Of a stretch of DNA of 64,000 bases, positions 1 through 13,985 are shown piece after piece. The stretch is taken from NCBI GenBank assembly GCA_020744425.1, contig JAGMUV010000001.1, positions 248,001-312,000 of the forward strand. Reading direction: 5' to 3'. This DNA is from Dactylonectria macrodidyma. Taxonomy: Eukaryota > Ascomycota > Sordariomycetes > Hypocreales > Nectriaceae. Each line of letters starts with the position of its first letter. Within the stretch, counting starts at the first letter, position 1. The position numbers and the translations under genes are program-made. A model generated the notes under the pieces. It saw nothing but the letters and a program-made list of their open reading frames with translations. It was not told the origin of the DNA and did not search any database.

Positions 1-145
1 TTTACTATTTACAGCCTCTAGGCTTATAAGAATAAAGCGCTGACTATATAGAGAGGAATGTGTTAAGGCTAAGGGCTTACTAGCTAGAATGACCTGGGAT
101 TTTAATTGGCTGACTGATTTAAGTGCTAGTCTTAATAAAGCTATT
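1..145 (+). mobile_element. 3' end of a Gypsy element (family C) with truncated 3' LTR
   Basis: Bases 1-58 match the stretch just before the 3' LTR of the complete family-C element (49725-49782), including the purine-rich tract before the LTR start at 59. Bases 59-145 match the first ~87 bp of that 402-bp LTR. The match stops where another element's LTR begins at 146, so this LTR was cut by that insertion or by a later rearrangement. The rest of the LTR is not found after 12617. Confidence 0.75.
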
Positions 146-389
146 TATTATAGTTCTTTTAGTATCTGACTTAAGGGATGTTATTATTAATAGCTATACT
201 ATTAGATATGCTTATTATTATGTTGTATACTATTATAGTTCTTTTACTTTAGTAATTAGTACTTAGTAATCTAATTCTATATATTATATATAAAGTCTTA
301 ATTATCTTATCTAACTTCTAGAATAAAAGATTTAATTATAAGTATATTATTTCTATTAATAAGAACTTAGTCCTGACCTATTTATAATA
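146..389 (-). repeat. LTR of element A (3' LTR in element orientation)
   Basis: This 244-bp repeat is the same length as, and closely similar to, the repeat at 12374-12617. It includes the shared stretch that begins ATCTGACTTAAGGGATG at about 163. Confidence 0.8.
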
Positions 390-3300
390 AGTGCTTAGTA
401 ATAAGAGATAAAAGCTATTATATTAATAGTGAAAATATATATAGTAAAAGCAAAATGATTTAAAGAAGTAATCTATTAGTTTATAAGAAAAGAAAAATTT
501 GCATTCTCTATTTATTTTAAATTCTAGCCTTATTATCTATTTAAATTTACTTCGCTATTATTAAAATTATCTTTTAAGTAGTTAATATTAAGTCTCTATT
601 GCCTATTATCTATCTAAGTCCTTCTCAGCCCTCTCTACTTATTAGAATCTATTCTTTAATTATTATATTCATTATTAAAATAACTATTATTAATAATTCT
701 TCTTTAGTATTACTTACTTTAGGTTAAAGAGGAGTAAGTTAAGGTTAACTTAAGTATATTTTTATATCTACTCCTTTATATTCACTAATTTTAGCTTAGG
801 AGTTAATAGATTTAATAGCTTTTTAAGATTTTTAATTATTAATGCCTTTTTTAGTACTAGTTTTACTTTTATTAGAATTAACTCTTATATTAGGGTTAGT
901 AAATTAGTAAAATTATTAGAATTATCTAAGATATTTTAGAAGTTAATTATAATTACTATTTTTAATTTCTTTTAAAGTATTTCTTATAGTTCTTTATTAG
1001 CCTTTTATTTACTAGGCTTCTTTATTAAAGTTATTTTAATAGTAATAGGAATTCGTACTTCTATTATTAGTTTCTTTTATATAAGTAGGTCTATTAGTTT
1101 TACTTTCTTAAGGGAAATTACCTTATTATAAATAGCTTTATAGTATGCATTTATGAGTTTACTAGTACTAATTTTGCTCTAGACTTTCTTATATGCCTTT
1201 ATATAATCTTAAAAGTCTGTAATATTACTAGTATTAAATTTATCTAGCTTAAGTTCGTATGCCTTTATACAATTCTTAAGATTAAAAACGGATTTTATTT
1301 AATTAATAAATTTAATATTATTAAAGGCGATTTTCTTTATTATATTATCTTATTTAATAGTAAGTACTATTATTCTAAGGCTCTATATATTAATCTTATT
1401 AACCTTTTTAATAAAGCATTTAAAGGCTTTATTATTAGCTTTAGTATCTACTTTTACTTAGGCCTTAATTTAGATAAATTTATCTCTAAAGGCATTTTAA
1501 TTACTATCTGATCTAGTGTTCTAAGTATTTCTAATTTAAGTAACTAACTTTTCTAAAGTATTAATCCATTCTAAGGCCTTTTCTAACTATTCTTATGTCT
1601 ACTTTATAATGCTTATAGTATTAGTAGTAATTATAGTAAAAGCAGTATTATAAGTATTACTTATAACTATCTAGCTTATAACTTAACCTTTAGGCTTTAA
1701 AATATCTAATAAATATAACTTCTAAAGCATTATTAGTACTTTATTAATAGTTCTATTTATTTGCTTATATAAGTATAAAAACCAGTAGGCTAGTATTTTT
1801 ACTTATATAAATAGCTTTTTTAATTAGTAAATAGTCTTCTTTTATATTCTAAAATATTTACTATTTAGGTAGGCTTATTAATAGTTCTTAAGCGTATTCT
1901 TTACTTATTAGATTAAACCTATTCTTATAACTATTAATTTTAACTTCTTTTAATTAGTATCCTTTATTTTTTTAATAAATTCTTAGAACTCTTTATATAG
2001 TATTTCCTAAGTTATTAAATATAACTTTCCTTCTTCTAACTTTAAGAAGATAGAATTATTAGATTTATTAAATTTATACTTTACTAAGCTAAATTTAATC
2101 TAAAAGAAGAAAATAGCTATTTTTAAGTCCTAGTACTTAATATAATTAGTATTCTTATTAAAAGTATAAAGATTACTAAGAGTATAATTACTTTTAATTA
2201 TCTTTTTATTAATAATATCTAAATAAATATTATAAAACTATTCTTCTTATTTTTAATAAAATATATTACTAATTCTTCTAATAAGGTTAAGGATATTTAA
2301 ATTATTATATTTCTTAAGGACTTTATATTTAATAAGGTTAGTTTTATCTTACTCTTTATTAGCTTTACTTTATTTATTATTAGATTTAATTTTAAAAGGC
2401 TAGTCTATACTATTAAGACTTTTTTAATTTATATTCTTATTATTATTTAAAGCAGATTTATTCTTACTATTATTATATCTATCTTCTTCTATATCTTCTT
2501 TATCTATAGTATTACTATTTTTAATAGAGTCCTTATTACTATTAATTTCTTTATCTTCTTTAATATTTATAGCTTTAATAATATTTATATTATCTTTATT
2601 AATTACCTAAGTATTTTAAGTTACTTAAAGATATTAACTAATATTTAGAGATTAGCTATTATATTTATAAGACTGGCTACTAGTTTTAACTCTATAGATA
2701 CTAAGTATAATAGCCTTCTCCTTTCTTTTAAAGAGTTTGTAAAGTTTGGCTATTTTCTTAGTGCTTAAAATAGGGGTTTAGGGCTTACTACTTCTAAAGG
2801 AGCTAGTATAGCTAATCTAAGGGCTGCTACCTTTTCTATAGATAGAAGTACTGGTTTTACTAGTAGTATATCTAAATCTAATAGTACTAGAGTTAGAAAA
2901 GATAGTCTTACTAGTCTTAGTATTAGAAAAGAAGGATATACTAGTTTTAATAAGGGGATTAATGCTCTTTTAATAGCTTTAAGCAGTTTTATTATACTTT
3001 CCTTATAGACTATTAATAAGTTAGTAGGTTTTTATAATAGTATTACTTAGATTATTATTTTTAATAATTATAGAAAAGTATTTACTAGTATTTTTATTAC
3101 TATTATTACTTATATTAATTAAGTATCTTAAAAGGATCTTAATAGTATTAATTTTAACAGTATTTTAGTAAGTAATAGTAATATAGAGTTAATAATTATG
3201 CATTTTTAAAAGATAAAGAAAAAAAAAAAAAGAAGTAAGTGCTTTTAATAGTATAAATAGTGCTTTTACTAGTATTAGGTTAAAAATAATAATATACGAT

Positions 3301-4283
3301 TTATAACTTAAGGATTTAAGTTTAATAAAGAAAGTAAAGAGTAGAATTAATAGTATAATAATATCTTTATTAATATAAGGTTAAAAGTAATAGTATTTAT
3401 TCTATAATTAAAAGATTTTAGATTTAATAAAGAAAAGGAAGGATAGAATTAATAGTATAGTAATATAGTTATTAGTAATTAGTTAATTTTAGTAGCTCTT
3501 AGTCTTTAAGCTAAGGTTATATAGTATTAAGAGGCTTAGGTTGACTTTTATAATAGCTTTAGAGTTAGATTTCTTTTATTAGTAATAATAGCTATTAACT
3601 TTAGCTGCTTATTAGCTAGTAATAGTTATTTAAGGATGTTTTTACTAGCTATTAATAGTTTAGTAAAAACATTAGTTATTAGTTAGTACTAGCTAGTAAC
3701 TAGCATTTTAGTATTTAATGTTTATATAGTAGCTATTAATGCTATTTTTAGCTTTTAATATTTATATAATAACTATTAATATTATTTTTAGCTTTTAATA
3801 TTTATATAATAACTATTAGTATTACTTTATTATTTATTATTTATATAATTACTATTAATATTTCTTAGCTTATTAGATTTACTATATTTAATAAATAGAA
3901 TATATATTACTAGTTCTCTAATAATTATAATTTAGTTATTAGTTCTACTAGTTCTTATATAATATTTTAGCCTTAGAAAGTATAGTTTTAATATCTATTA
4001 GTACTTCTGCTTATTCTTCTATTTAGTAAGTACTAGTATACTATTATGGTTTTTAAAGTTAAGGCATTTTTAACCCTTTAAGGGTTAACCTTAGCTCTTT
4101 AGGAAGCAGAATCTTCTTCTTCTTAAAGAGGCTTACTTAGTTAGTAGGATTCTTCTTAAAGTATTTCTAGACTAGCTTAGAAGCATTCTTTAATATATTA
4201 GCTTTATTTAGCTAACTATTATCTTTTACTAAGTACTCTTTTTATTATAAGAGAAATTATCGCTTTAGTTATCCTTTATACTA

Positions 4284-4707
4284 ATGTATATAATAAGCGA
4301 ATGTTCTAAATAAGCAAGTGTCCTACTTATACTATATAGCTAAAAGTACACATTTTAGATTTTCTAAAATAGGCTATTTAATTAATAAATTTTTAAAGAA
4401 TTAATTTTAAGCTCTTAAGAAAAAAGCTTATAAAATAGTATTTTCTTTATATTTTTAACTAATTTATTAAGCTAGTTATAAATAAAAATAGTAAAAAAAC
4501 AGTGCGAATTTTATACTGCTAGTGCTATAAGTATATATAGCTTAAGAAAGTTCATAAGGATAATATATATTATAATTAAGCTATATTTAAAACTATAGCT
4601 ATTTTAGGGTTAGTTTAAGCTTTTAAGAATTATTTTAAAATCGCGATTTAAAGTGAAAATCTGAGTGAGATACTCGCTTGTTTAGGACATTCGCTTATTA
4701 TATACGT
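4284..4707. mobile_element. MITE, TA-flanked, ACGTA family (RIP-damaged copy)
   Basis: This 424-bp element is flanked by TA on both sides. It has terminal inverted repeats of the form ATGTATATAATAAGCGAAT / ATTCGCTTATTATATACGT. Related copies lie at 34373-34796 (also 424 bp) and 42695-43131. The A/T-rich interior aligns along its length with the copy at 34373 and contains no reading frame. The TA duplication and TIR layout suggest a Tc1/mariner-type non-autonomous element. It is nested in element A and is RIP-damaged like its host. Confidence 0.75.
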
Positions 4708-6879
4708 TATCTATAGTATTATTAAATAATTCTTTTGATTTCTTAGTAATCTATAACTTTAGATTTATTAATAACTATTAATAAGAGTAGTAGTTATAGC
4801 TTTTTAAATAGATCCTCCTCTTACTTTAGTTTTTATAATTAGGAGATTAATATAATTAAGTAAATATATTAATAAGGTAGGAAGTTAAGTTCGAATGCTT
4901 ATTTATAGATTTTGCGTATTATATAGTAAGGTCTGGCTCTAACTAAGGACTATTTTTTCTTTAGCTTTTTTAGTAAGTAGTATCCTTTATAAAGCTATAA
5001 GTAAACTGTATTCCCTTTATTAATTCTGATTTATATATAGTACTAGTTATACTTAATCTTCACTATTATTACTATAGTATTAATAAAGAGCTGGGCTTTA
5101 TAATAGTAGATTTTTTATAGTATATTAGTAGCCTCTTTATCTATTTAAATACTAGAAGTGTGTATTAAAAGGATAAAATTGACTATTATTTTTAGTTTAA
5201 ATTTATATACTAATTCATTTAAAGACTGCTTAATACTTTAGAATAGACTATTATTAAAGTTAAATTATATTACTAGGAGTATTATTAGCTATAGTATATT
5301 TAGGTTTTTTATTATATAAAATCGCATACTAGCTTTTACTATTTAGTTCTTTCTTTTTATAATTCTATTAGTTTATAAATAATATACTATAAAGATAAGA
5401 TACTTAACCTTAAGAAGAGTGAGAATAGACTTCTATATACTAAATATAAACTTAGGGTCCTTATTACTAAGGATATATATTAGAATTCCTTAGTTACTAT
5501 AAAGTAATATTCTTATTAATACTATTACTCAGTCTTTTATTAAATAGAATAAATGTTTTACTAATAGTAATATCTTTTTACTAAAGAGATAATTAATTAA
5601 GTAGAGTTAGTTTAATTTATTAAAACCTAGGACTATCTATATTATCCTTTTAGAGGTTACTTTTAGTAGATTAGTAATAAAGTCTAAAGAGATTATATAA
5701 AAAGGATATAATTTAGCCTATACTAACTATAGCTCTTTTAAAACTAGCCTTTAATTAGTTAAGTTCTCTTTATAAATTAAGTAAAATATAATATATTTAT
5801 ATATAGTCTTTATTATATAATAAAAGTATAAGTAATTAAGATTAATTATTATATAGTAAAATCCTATATATTTATAGTTATTATAAGTAGCTTTAAGAAT
5901 AATACTAATTATAAGTTATAAGATATAAAAATACTATATATTAAATATATTAATATAGTAAAGAAAATCGCTTTATTTAAGAATAAAAGGTTTAATTAAG
6001 ATATTTAATATTCTTTTATACTTTTTTTATTATAAATATAGTTTATAAAGATAGTTATAAATTTATATAAAATAAGTATTTTTAGTATACTTTTAAAAGA
6101 TACTTTTCTTTATTTCTTATAATATTTTAATACTAATAACTTTAACCTTTATTAAGTAAGCTTTAGTATTAAGCTTATTAAATTCACTCTTAGTAATATT
6201 ATAATAATATAGCTTTTATATTAGTAAGTATAATAGCATATTAAGTCCTATATTTAATATACTTAAAATATAAAAGATCTAAAGGTTAAAAGTAAAAAGG
6301 TAATTAGTGATTTTTACTAATTTAAAGTTTACTTTATTAAAGTCTATTATATTTAAAGAAGTATATATTATAATGCTTTTAAGTATTATATAGTTAGTAA
6401 TAATATTAACTATATTATAATTTAATTAAACTATCTTTTAGAGTTTTCTAACTACTTATATTACTATAATTACTTCTACTTTAATTAAGCTATATTTTTA
6501 CTTTACTTTTAATATTAGTCTTAATATAAAAAGGATTAGCTTTAGCCTTATTAATATAATATATTATCCTAAGATATTCTTACTATTCTATTCTTTATAA
6601 ATTTAGAATATAAAAAGGCTAAAGCCTTTTTTATAAGTATTAATTTTAAAGAATAATAGCTTTTTAAAGTTATAATAATAAAGGAAGTATTAATTAGTAA
6701 AGAACCTTTATAAGTTATTAAAAGCCTCTCTTTCTTTAGTTATTAGTTTAAAGGTCTTTTACTTAGCTTACTATTTATAGATATTTTTTAATAGCCCTTT
6801 AAGTATTTCTTATACTTTATATACCTCTTTTAATAGTTATATTTTTTTTATATAGTTTTTAAATCCTTATTTTATATTA

Positions 6880-7200
6880 TAAGATGCCTTTTTTAATAAA
6901 TCTAGTTATATTAATATATATTTTAAAAGCAGCTAGGTTTATAAATATAACTATTTTTATAAAAGCGTCTAATCTGTTAGAAGTTTTAAATACTCTTTTA
7001 CTATTTATAATAAAGCTAAGAAAGTAGATAGTAAAAAATATAAAAAATGATTTAATTATAATAATATATATTTAGTTTTTTATAATAATTCAAAAGCCTA
7101 CTTCTAAGTATTTAAAGTATTCTTTCTATATATTAGAAAAGATTATAATATTATTAATATAAATATAAATATAAGTACTATAAGGCTTAAAGATCCTATT
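6880..7200 (-). pseudogene. Gypsy reverse transcriptase / connection region relic
   Basis: On the minus strand this reads Y-I-N-N-I-I-I-F-S. That is the Gypsy active-site motif Y-x-D-D with both Asp codons changed from GAT to AAT. It is followed by K-E-Y-F-K-Y-L-E-V-G-F and then, after stops, by K-S-F-F-I-F and an L-A-A-F-K-I-Y-I-N-I-T-R segment. These correspond to the thumb/connection part of fungal Gypsy polymerases (EHL.HLE.VF, KSFLG, LAALETYLGLTG). Repeated stop codons and loss of the catalytic Asp pair show it is dead. This relic fixes the orientation and class of element A. Confidence 0.75.
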
Positions 7201-8364
7201 TATAAATTATTAAATATAAGTAAGAGTATTCTTAAATCTTATTAAGATTATATTAAAAACTTCTAATTTGTAATTAAAAATAATAACTATATAATTATAA
7301 TATATTATAAGTATTAATAATTAGAAAAAAAACCCTATACTATTAAAGACTAAATACTATCCCTTTTTTCTTATTATTTTTATAATATTATCTTAATTAA
7401 GAAGGGGATAGTAGTTTAAAATTACTAGTTAGTTAAGTAATCTAAGGTTAATAATAACTCTACTTTTCTTTTTACTATTTATAATCTTTTAGATAATAAA
7501 TATAAAGTAAGTAATTATAGTTAGTTAGTCTATAAAACCTATCTTTCTTTATATATAAAGTTTCTTATAGATTTTATTAAATAAAGTATGATCTTTAACC
7601 TTAAGAAAGTACTTCTTAAAGTTTTACTTCTAGTTTTACTATCTATTAATAAAGTCTATTTATATCTTTATTTTTTCTAATATTAGAATAATACTTCTAT
7701 CTTTATAAATATTATATTTATTTATTAAAAAGATAACTTTAATTACTATTTCCTTATTATATTAATAATATTAACTATAAATTAGTTCTTAATAGTTAGT
7801 ATATCCTTTAGTATAAAGATTCTATAATTAAATATATTAGTATTAATCTCTTAAGTATTAAAAAGAATGTCTTATTTAATTTTAATACTTGCCTTTTTAG
7901 CTTTTATAATAAGTATATTAATTAAATTAAATTCCTTATTATATAGATACTTAAGACTACTTATTCTACTAATAAAGTAAGCTTCTTTATTATTATTATA
8001 ATTAGAGATATAACTAAGTTTTTAATATTTATAAATAACTATTCTTTTACTACTATTATTAAATATTTAAATAAGTAGTAAGGTATTCCTATTAATTATA
8101 TTATTAAATATAGCTAGATATGTTAATTTAAAGTAAAAGGCTTCTAATTCTATTTCTTTTATTATATCCTTAGTATAAAGTCCTTATATATAAAATATAT
8201 AACTAATAAGGAAATATCTCCTTTAGCTCTTATTAGATAAGACTATAAATAATATATTCAAAATCTCCTGATTTTTAGCTCTATAATGGTATATATTATG
8301 CCTTAGAAAGCCTATCTTCCTTATACTATAACTATAAAAGACATCTATAATAAGAACCTTCAAT

Positions 8365-8715
8365 AAGGTTAGAGTTCAAGCATCAGACATACGTCTAACA
8401 GTCCTAAAACTCGGGACACGTCTTACCCGGTTTTACTATGATAAATTGTCCAAATCCCCTGTTAGATTGGACATATGACTGGACAGCAATCTCTCTATAA
8501 AGCTGGGGCTTTTCTCTAGCCAGTCCAAAACGATTATTATTATCAATACATGCATTTCTCAACCAATCACATCAAACTGACTATCTTTCTGATCGTCTAT
8601 TCCTGCTCTTTCTGAATCTTCAATCCCTTTTCTGATTGGTCAATTCCTTGACCCACAATCGCCGAGTTCTACTAATAACCTTCCACTCCTTCCACTCCTT
8701 CCACTGCTATAGCCT
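8365..8715. other. GC-normal island inside element A, possibly an LTR-like insertion
   Basis: About 350 bp of ordinary base composition sit abruptly within RIP-degraded DNA. From 8460 the sequence TGTTAGATTGGACATATGAC resembles the first bases of the Copia LTR at 14611 (TGTTAGATTGGATCATGTAC). A TATAAA-like stretch follows about 40 bp later. A short 10-bp-period repeat (TTCCACTCC) lies at 8680-8705. It could be a young solo LTR, but no matching end or target-site duplication was found. No reading frame was seen. Confidence 0.35.
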
Positions 8716-11700
8716 TTACACTTAGTAAGTAGTTTTGCTTAGTTAGCTTAGATAAAAGCGACTTACTTAAGTTTAATAATAACTATTCTTATGCTTATAA
8801 TCTTCTTATTAATAATCTCTTTTTTCTTTTTAAAAATCTTACTTTTAGTTTTTATACTATAGGCTAATTTAAAGATAATGCTTTTATTAATAAAATCGAT
8901 CTTTATACTATATTTATATAATAAGTTAGTTCTAATAAGCATTTTTAGACCTAGTCTTTTTATAACTTTAGCTTTTATTATAAAGTGTATAAAAATGTTT
9001 TTTCTTTTAATAGTTTTTAATATATAAAAGTTAAAAGTAGCTTTTATATTTACTTTTATACTAGCTTTAATACTATTTACCTTTTTTAATAATTAATGCA
9101 TTTATATTACTTTATTTCTATACGTTTTTAATTAATTATAATTAGTTATAATAGTAAATATACTTATATTTAAATATACTTTATAAGAGTCTCCTTTATT
9201 ATTGAATTTAACTAGAATATAGAAATAAGTATTCGCATTTTACTCTAGAGTCTTAGTAAAATCTGGTCTTTTAATAGCTTTAATAACTTAACCCTTACTA
9301 AGGCCAGATTTATACTACTATTTTAAGGTTTCTATAATATAAAATGCATTAATAAAGGCTAAGTTAGCTATATTATTATTACTAATACTACTATTTAAAT
9401 TACTAAAAGACTTATTACCTTTATTAATAAAGTAATATCTATTTATAATTAGTTCTTTATATTATTTTTAAAACCTTTTATTATCCTTATAAAAGTATAG
9501 TTCTAAGCTATATAGCTCTTTCTACTATTAGTCCTACTAATAATAGAAGAAGTGCTAGGGGTTTTATTAAAAGCAGCCTGAGTTATAGTTTTTACTTTAT
9601 AAATTATCTCTTAGTATTACTTCTTCCTATTCTAAGAATGAATTCTCCTATTATTATAATTACTTTTAATAGTCTAGTTTTTAATTTCTATTAGGCTAGT
9701 TATTATAATTATCTTACTTATTATTTATATAGTATAAAAGGTTATAATTATCCTATTAGTAGTTCTACTAATAGGACTATCTTTTCTATTAGTATAGTAA
9801 TTAGTTCTAACTTTATTATAAGTATTCTTACTTACCTTAGTCCTAATTACTATATCCTTAGTACTTTAATAAGTATTTTTAATTTTAGTCATTCTATTTT
9901 TAATAAGCATTAAGTCCTTTTGCTTTATTATTAGATTTATTATTTCTCTTATTTCTATAGCCTATAAATGCTTTCTAAGCTATATATATATTTAATTTAA
10001 ATGCAGTTTTTAGTTTAAAGTTATTTACTTCTTTTTTAGTATTAATTTTATTTTAAAGATTGTATTTTTTATTATTAAAGTATAAAAGGTAGTCTGCCTA
10101 GCTTATCCTTTCCTTTAGTAAGTCTATAATAGCCTTAAGTTTAGCATTTAAATAAGTATAAATAGTAAGTAGTAGTTAGTAATTAGTCATTCTTTTAAGA
10201 GCTTGTTCTTTAGTAAAGACTATATTAATAAAATTGTATATATACTTATTACTTATAATATCTTCTTTAGTAAATTTAGCTTTTATTAGCTATTTAAATG
10301 CATTATTTTATTATATACTAAATTCTTTATATACTGTATTAAAAAATAGGTCTTTATTAAAAGTTAGCCTTTCTTAGTCCTTATTATTAAGCTAATTAGA
10401 GTATTATATTAATATTAATCTTTAAAGGTTGTTTTTAAGTCCTTTTAAAATAGCTTTATATTTATAAGGGTTAATTAAATCCTAGTAAGTATTAATTATA
10501 TCTATTTATAATTCTATATTATAGAAGATAATTTACTTTCTATTATAATAAGTATTCTCTTAATTGCTTATATTACTTTTAATTCTATTAGGCTAGAATA
10601 GACTTAAATGCTAAATATTATAGTCCTTTTTACTTAAATGCTTATTACTAGCTATAAAAACTATTATTATTATTAGTATTTAAAATACTTATTTTATTAT
10701 AAAGTTAGCTAAGAATAGCTTATAACTTCTTTAGCTCCTTACTTTTATTATTTTATAAGTATTATTTAATAAGTTATTAAATTCTTCTTTTTAATTATAA
10801 GAAGGCTTATATAAGCCTCTAATCTTAGTATATAAATAATAATCTAAAGTTATTTTATAAGATTTATTTAATATAGGTTTTAATACTAACTAATTATAAT
10901 AATTTAATACTATATAAATCAGATTTAGCTATACTTCTATTCAGTCTGCTTTTATAAAGTTCTTATTATAATAATTTAATTAATTTATATATAAAGTGGC
11001 TTTATTAATTATACTACTTATTTAAATAGTAACATTATTAAATTATATTATAAGAATATTAATATTTCTTAAGACTTTTATTAAGTACTCCTTTAAATTC
11101 TTAAAGCTATTCTATATAGAATTAAACTAAGCTAATATCCTTTTAAAGTCTCTTATTATAATATTGATTTTAGTATTAGTACTATTTATTCTATTAGTAA
11201 GGGCTATTATTATATTTTAAAGCTTATTTATTTTCTATAGTTTATATTAGTAGTTTTTTCTATTATTTTTAAAAGTAGAAAATCTTTAATACTAAGTATA
11301 GGCTTACTTTACTAAAGTTAGTAACTGCTTCACTTCTTTAATAATATCCTTATCCATTCTACTATAAGAAATGACTTTATTATAATAGCTTCTGCCTTTC
11401 TATCTTTATAATAGTCTGATTATTCTACTAGATTCTGATTCTTATAATTCTAACTCTCTTAATAATACTTTCTGCTTATATACTAGTTTTACTATTTAAA
11501 AGGTTTGACTTAATACTAATAGACTAAATTATATATTACTAGTAAGAGCTTTTAATATCTTTTATAATAACTCCCTATATTAAGTAATTATTCTTTAAAA
11601 GACTTTTCTTAGCCTTAGGTTAGAGATACTATTATCTATTAGTAGTGTATAGCCTAATTACACTATTACTAAGTAGCTTCTAACCCTTAGTCCTATTAGA

Positions 11701-12373
11701 GGCTGTTTTCCTTTTTTAAGAAGTCTTCTTAGCCTATTCTTAGTTATTACTAGTATTATAGCTTCTGACTAAGTGGCTAGGAAATTTTTAAAGTCTTTAA
11801 GATCCTTATATTTAAAGAGATCCTTATTTTCTATTATTATTACTATTTCTAACTTTAAGAAAGTATAAAGTAGCTCTAGGCTTAGTAGATTTATAAGAAG
11901 TTATAGTTCTCTTACTCTTTTAAGGATCCTTTCTATTATCTTCTAAGCTTCTTTTATTTAATATAAGTTAATAGAATTCTAATTAGAAGGGGGTTCTTTA
12001 TCTTATAGCTTATTAAGTCTAATTAGGTTATTATATTTATTAAGTATATAATAGTAAAGTTCTATAAGGTTTAGAAATCTATTAGACTTTACTAAGAAGA
12101 TTTATCTAACCTTAGTATTTTTATTCTTAAAGAAGAAGGTTCTAACTCTCTTTATAATAAGTAAATCTTTTAAATTAATTAGTTTAGGGATTTTAAGCTT
12201 TTCCTATAGTTATTTAGTTTTGCTTATAGGGTTTGAACTTCTTTACTAAGTATACTTTTATAAGAGCTGCTTTTAGTAAGATTTCTATTAGTTTTAATAT
12301 ACTATTTAAGTAATATTTCTAGTATTTTATAGAAGAGATTAGTATAATATAAGAACTAGTAATTATTATTACT

Positions 12374-12617
12374 TATTATAGTTCTCTTTATATCTGACTT
12401 AAGGGATGTTATTATTAATAGCTATACTATTAGATATACTTATTATTATATTTTATATTATTATAGTTCCTTTACTTTAATAATTAGTATTTAGTAATCT
12501 AGTTCTATATATTATATATAAAGTCTTAATTATCTAATCTAACTTCTAGAGTGGAAGATTTAACTATAGGCTTATTATTTCTATTAGTAGGAACCTGGTC
12601 CTGACCTATTTATAACA
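12374..12617 (-). repeat. LTR of element A (5' LTR in element orientation)
   Basis: This is the second 244-bp copy of the repeat at 146-389 and ends in ATAACA. It is slightly less RIP-damaged than the other copy. Confidence 0.8.
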
Positions 12618-13583
12618 TCTAAAGTCTAGATCCTTTAATAAGTAAATAAGACTCTTAATAAGCAGTATAGAGCGAAAAGAACCTACTTATATAAAAGAGG
12701 GAAGATAACTTTAGATAAGGGAAGGGGTAAGATAGATTAGAGAGATATTAATATATAGGTAGTAACTAAATCATTAAAAAGTAGTAGTTAAAGGAGGTTA
12801 GTAATACTAAGAAAAAGGCACTATAGAAATTATAGAAAGGCAGGTTATAATATAAGAACCTATTAAGTTATAATTAAGACTTCTAAAGAAGAGGATAGTA
12901 ATTAGTTTTAATTAATTAAAGTTATTATTATATTTTTATTAAAGTTTTTATTTTAATAGTATGAGATTTTTTCTAACTTGCTTATTATATATATTATAAT
13001 AATTATATTTATAAGCTAGCTTATATAAAGTATAAAGTAATTTAAAAATAGGTTTTTAAAAAATAGACTAAGGTCTATATTAATAAAACAGTTAGGTTAT
13101 ACTTATTAAATAGCAATTATAATATTATATTAAATAATAGTTAATATATAATAATATATAATAATTAGAGTAGATTAAGGTAATTAAGTTATATTAATAA
13201 TTAAAGAGCTATTTATTCTAAATATGCACTTCTTAAGTATTTATATACTAAATAGATTGTAAGTTCTATAGATTATGCGATCTATAGATTGTAATGATCC
13301 TAAGAGTTGCAATCCTTAGGTTATTAGATGAAATTTGTAAGTACTATATTACTGCCAGTCCTAACCGCCTTTAAACCCCTTAGGTCGAGCATAGGTTGTG
13401 ACACTTATTTTAAAAAACTGAAATAAATAAAAAGAAAAGGAATCTATAAGAATCGTTCATTACTCTTCTCTATCTTATAATAAACTTTCTATATATACTG
13501 TGTCTAAGTACTATTCTAATTCCAATTAGTAATTATAATATCCGTCTTACTACTCATAGTAATAAAGAAACTTACTCTAGTAC
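12618..13583. other. AT-rich RIP-degraded stretch, with a possible LTR end near 13410
   Basis: No gene was seen. Around 13390-13412 the minus strand begins GTGTCACAACCTATGCTCG. TGTCACAACC is a common start of fungal Gypsy LTRs, so a piece of an unrelated minus-strand LTR may end here. The rest is repeat-like AT-rich DNA that I could not assign. Confidence 0.35.
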
Positions 13584-13985
13584 TATGTCAGAGCTGAGGG
13601 CCCACTAGCTAGAATGGCTCGGACATTTTAATTAGCTGACTAATTTGAGTGCCAGTCTTAATAAAGCTATTAATAAGGATAATGAGAGTTGGTCTGAGAT
13701 AAAAGGCAGAGACAACTCGGACACAGATAGCAATCAATAATGTTCTTGCCCACCTTTATTTTTGAGTTATTGAATTGTTTTTGATGTCATTATGATGAGA
13801 TTTATTTGATCAACTGGAATATCTGATTCATTTCTTAGCTAGCTGCTTGATTGCAGCTCTGGCCTTCTTTTTGTCTGTTTTGTTTTGCGAGTCTTGTCCA
13901 TCCTCGCTCTGCTACGCATCCCGCCTACCCTACGGCATCTGTCACTTTGGGTGGTGGTGTCCCTCTTGTCCCCCTGCCCAACACA
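13584..13985 (+). mobile_element. Solo LTR of Gypsy family C
   Basis: This 402-bp LTR has the same length as both LTRs of element C (35828-36229 and 49783-50184) and is much less RIP-damaged than they are. It begins TATG (consensus TGTG) and ends CACA. It is flanked by GTAC on both sides; the preceding A also matches, so the duplication reads AGTAC if the LTR ends one base earlier. There is no internal sequence, so this is a solo LTR left by recombination. Confidence 0.85.

Larger units (their letters stand above)
146..12617 (-). mobile_element. Degenerate 12.5 kb Ty3/Gypsy LTR retrotransposon (element A)
   Basis: Two direct 244-bp repeats (146-389 and 12374-12617) bound the element. They begin as TA (from TG) and end in ATA/ACA, as RIP-damaged TG...CA LTRs do. 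The minus strand carries a Gypsy reverse transcriptase relic near 6.9-7.2 kb, so the element reads right to left. No target-site duplication is visible at the ends. The interior is extremely TpA-rich and full of stops. It has itself received a 424-bp MITE (4284-4707) and contains a GC-normal island at 8365-8715. The length is large for fungal Gypsy elements, and several kb lie beyond the polymerase on the 3' side. No open reading frame survives. Confidence 0.8.
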
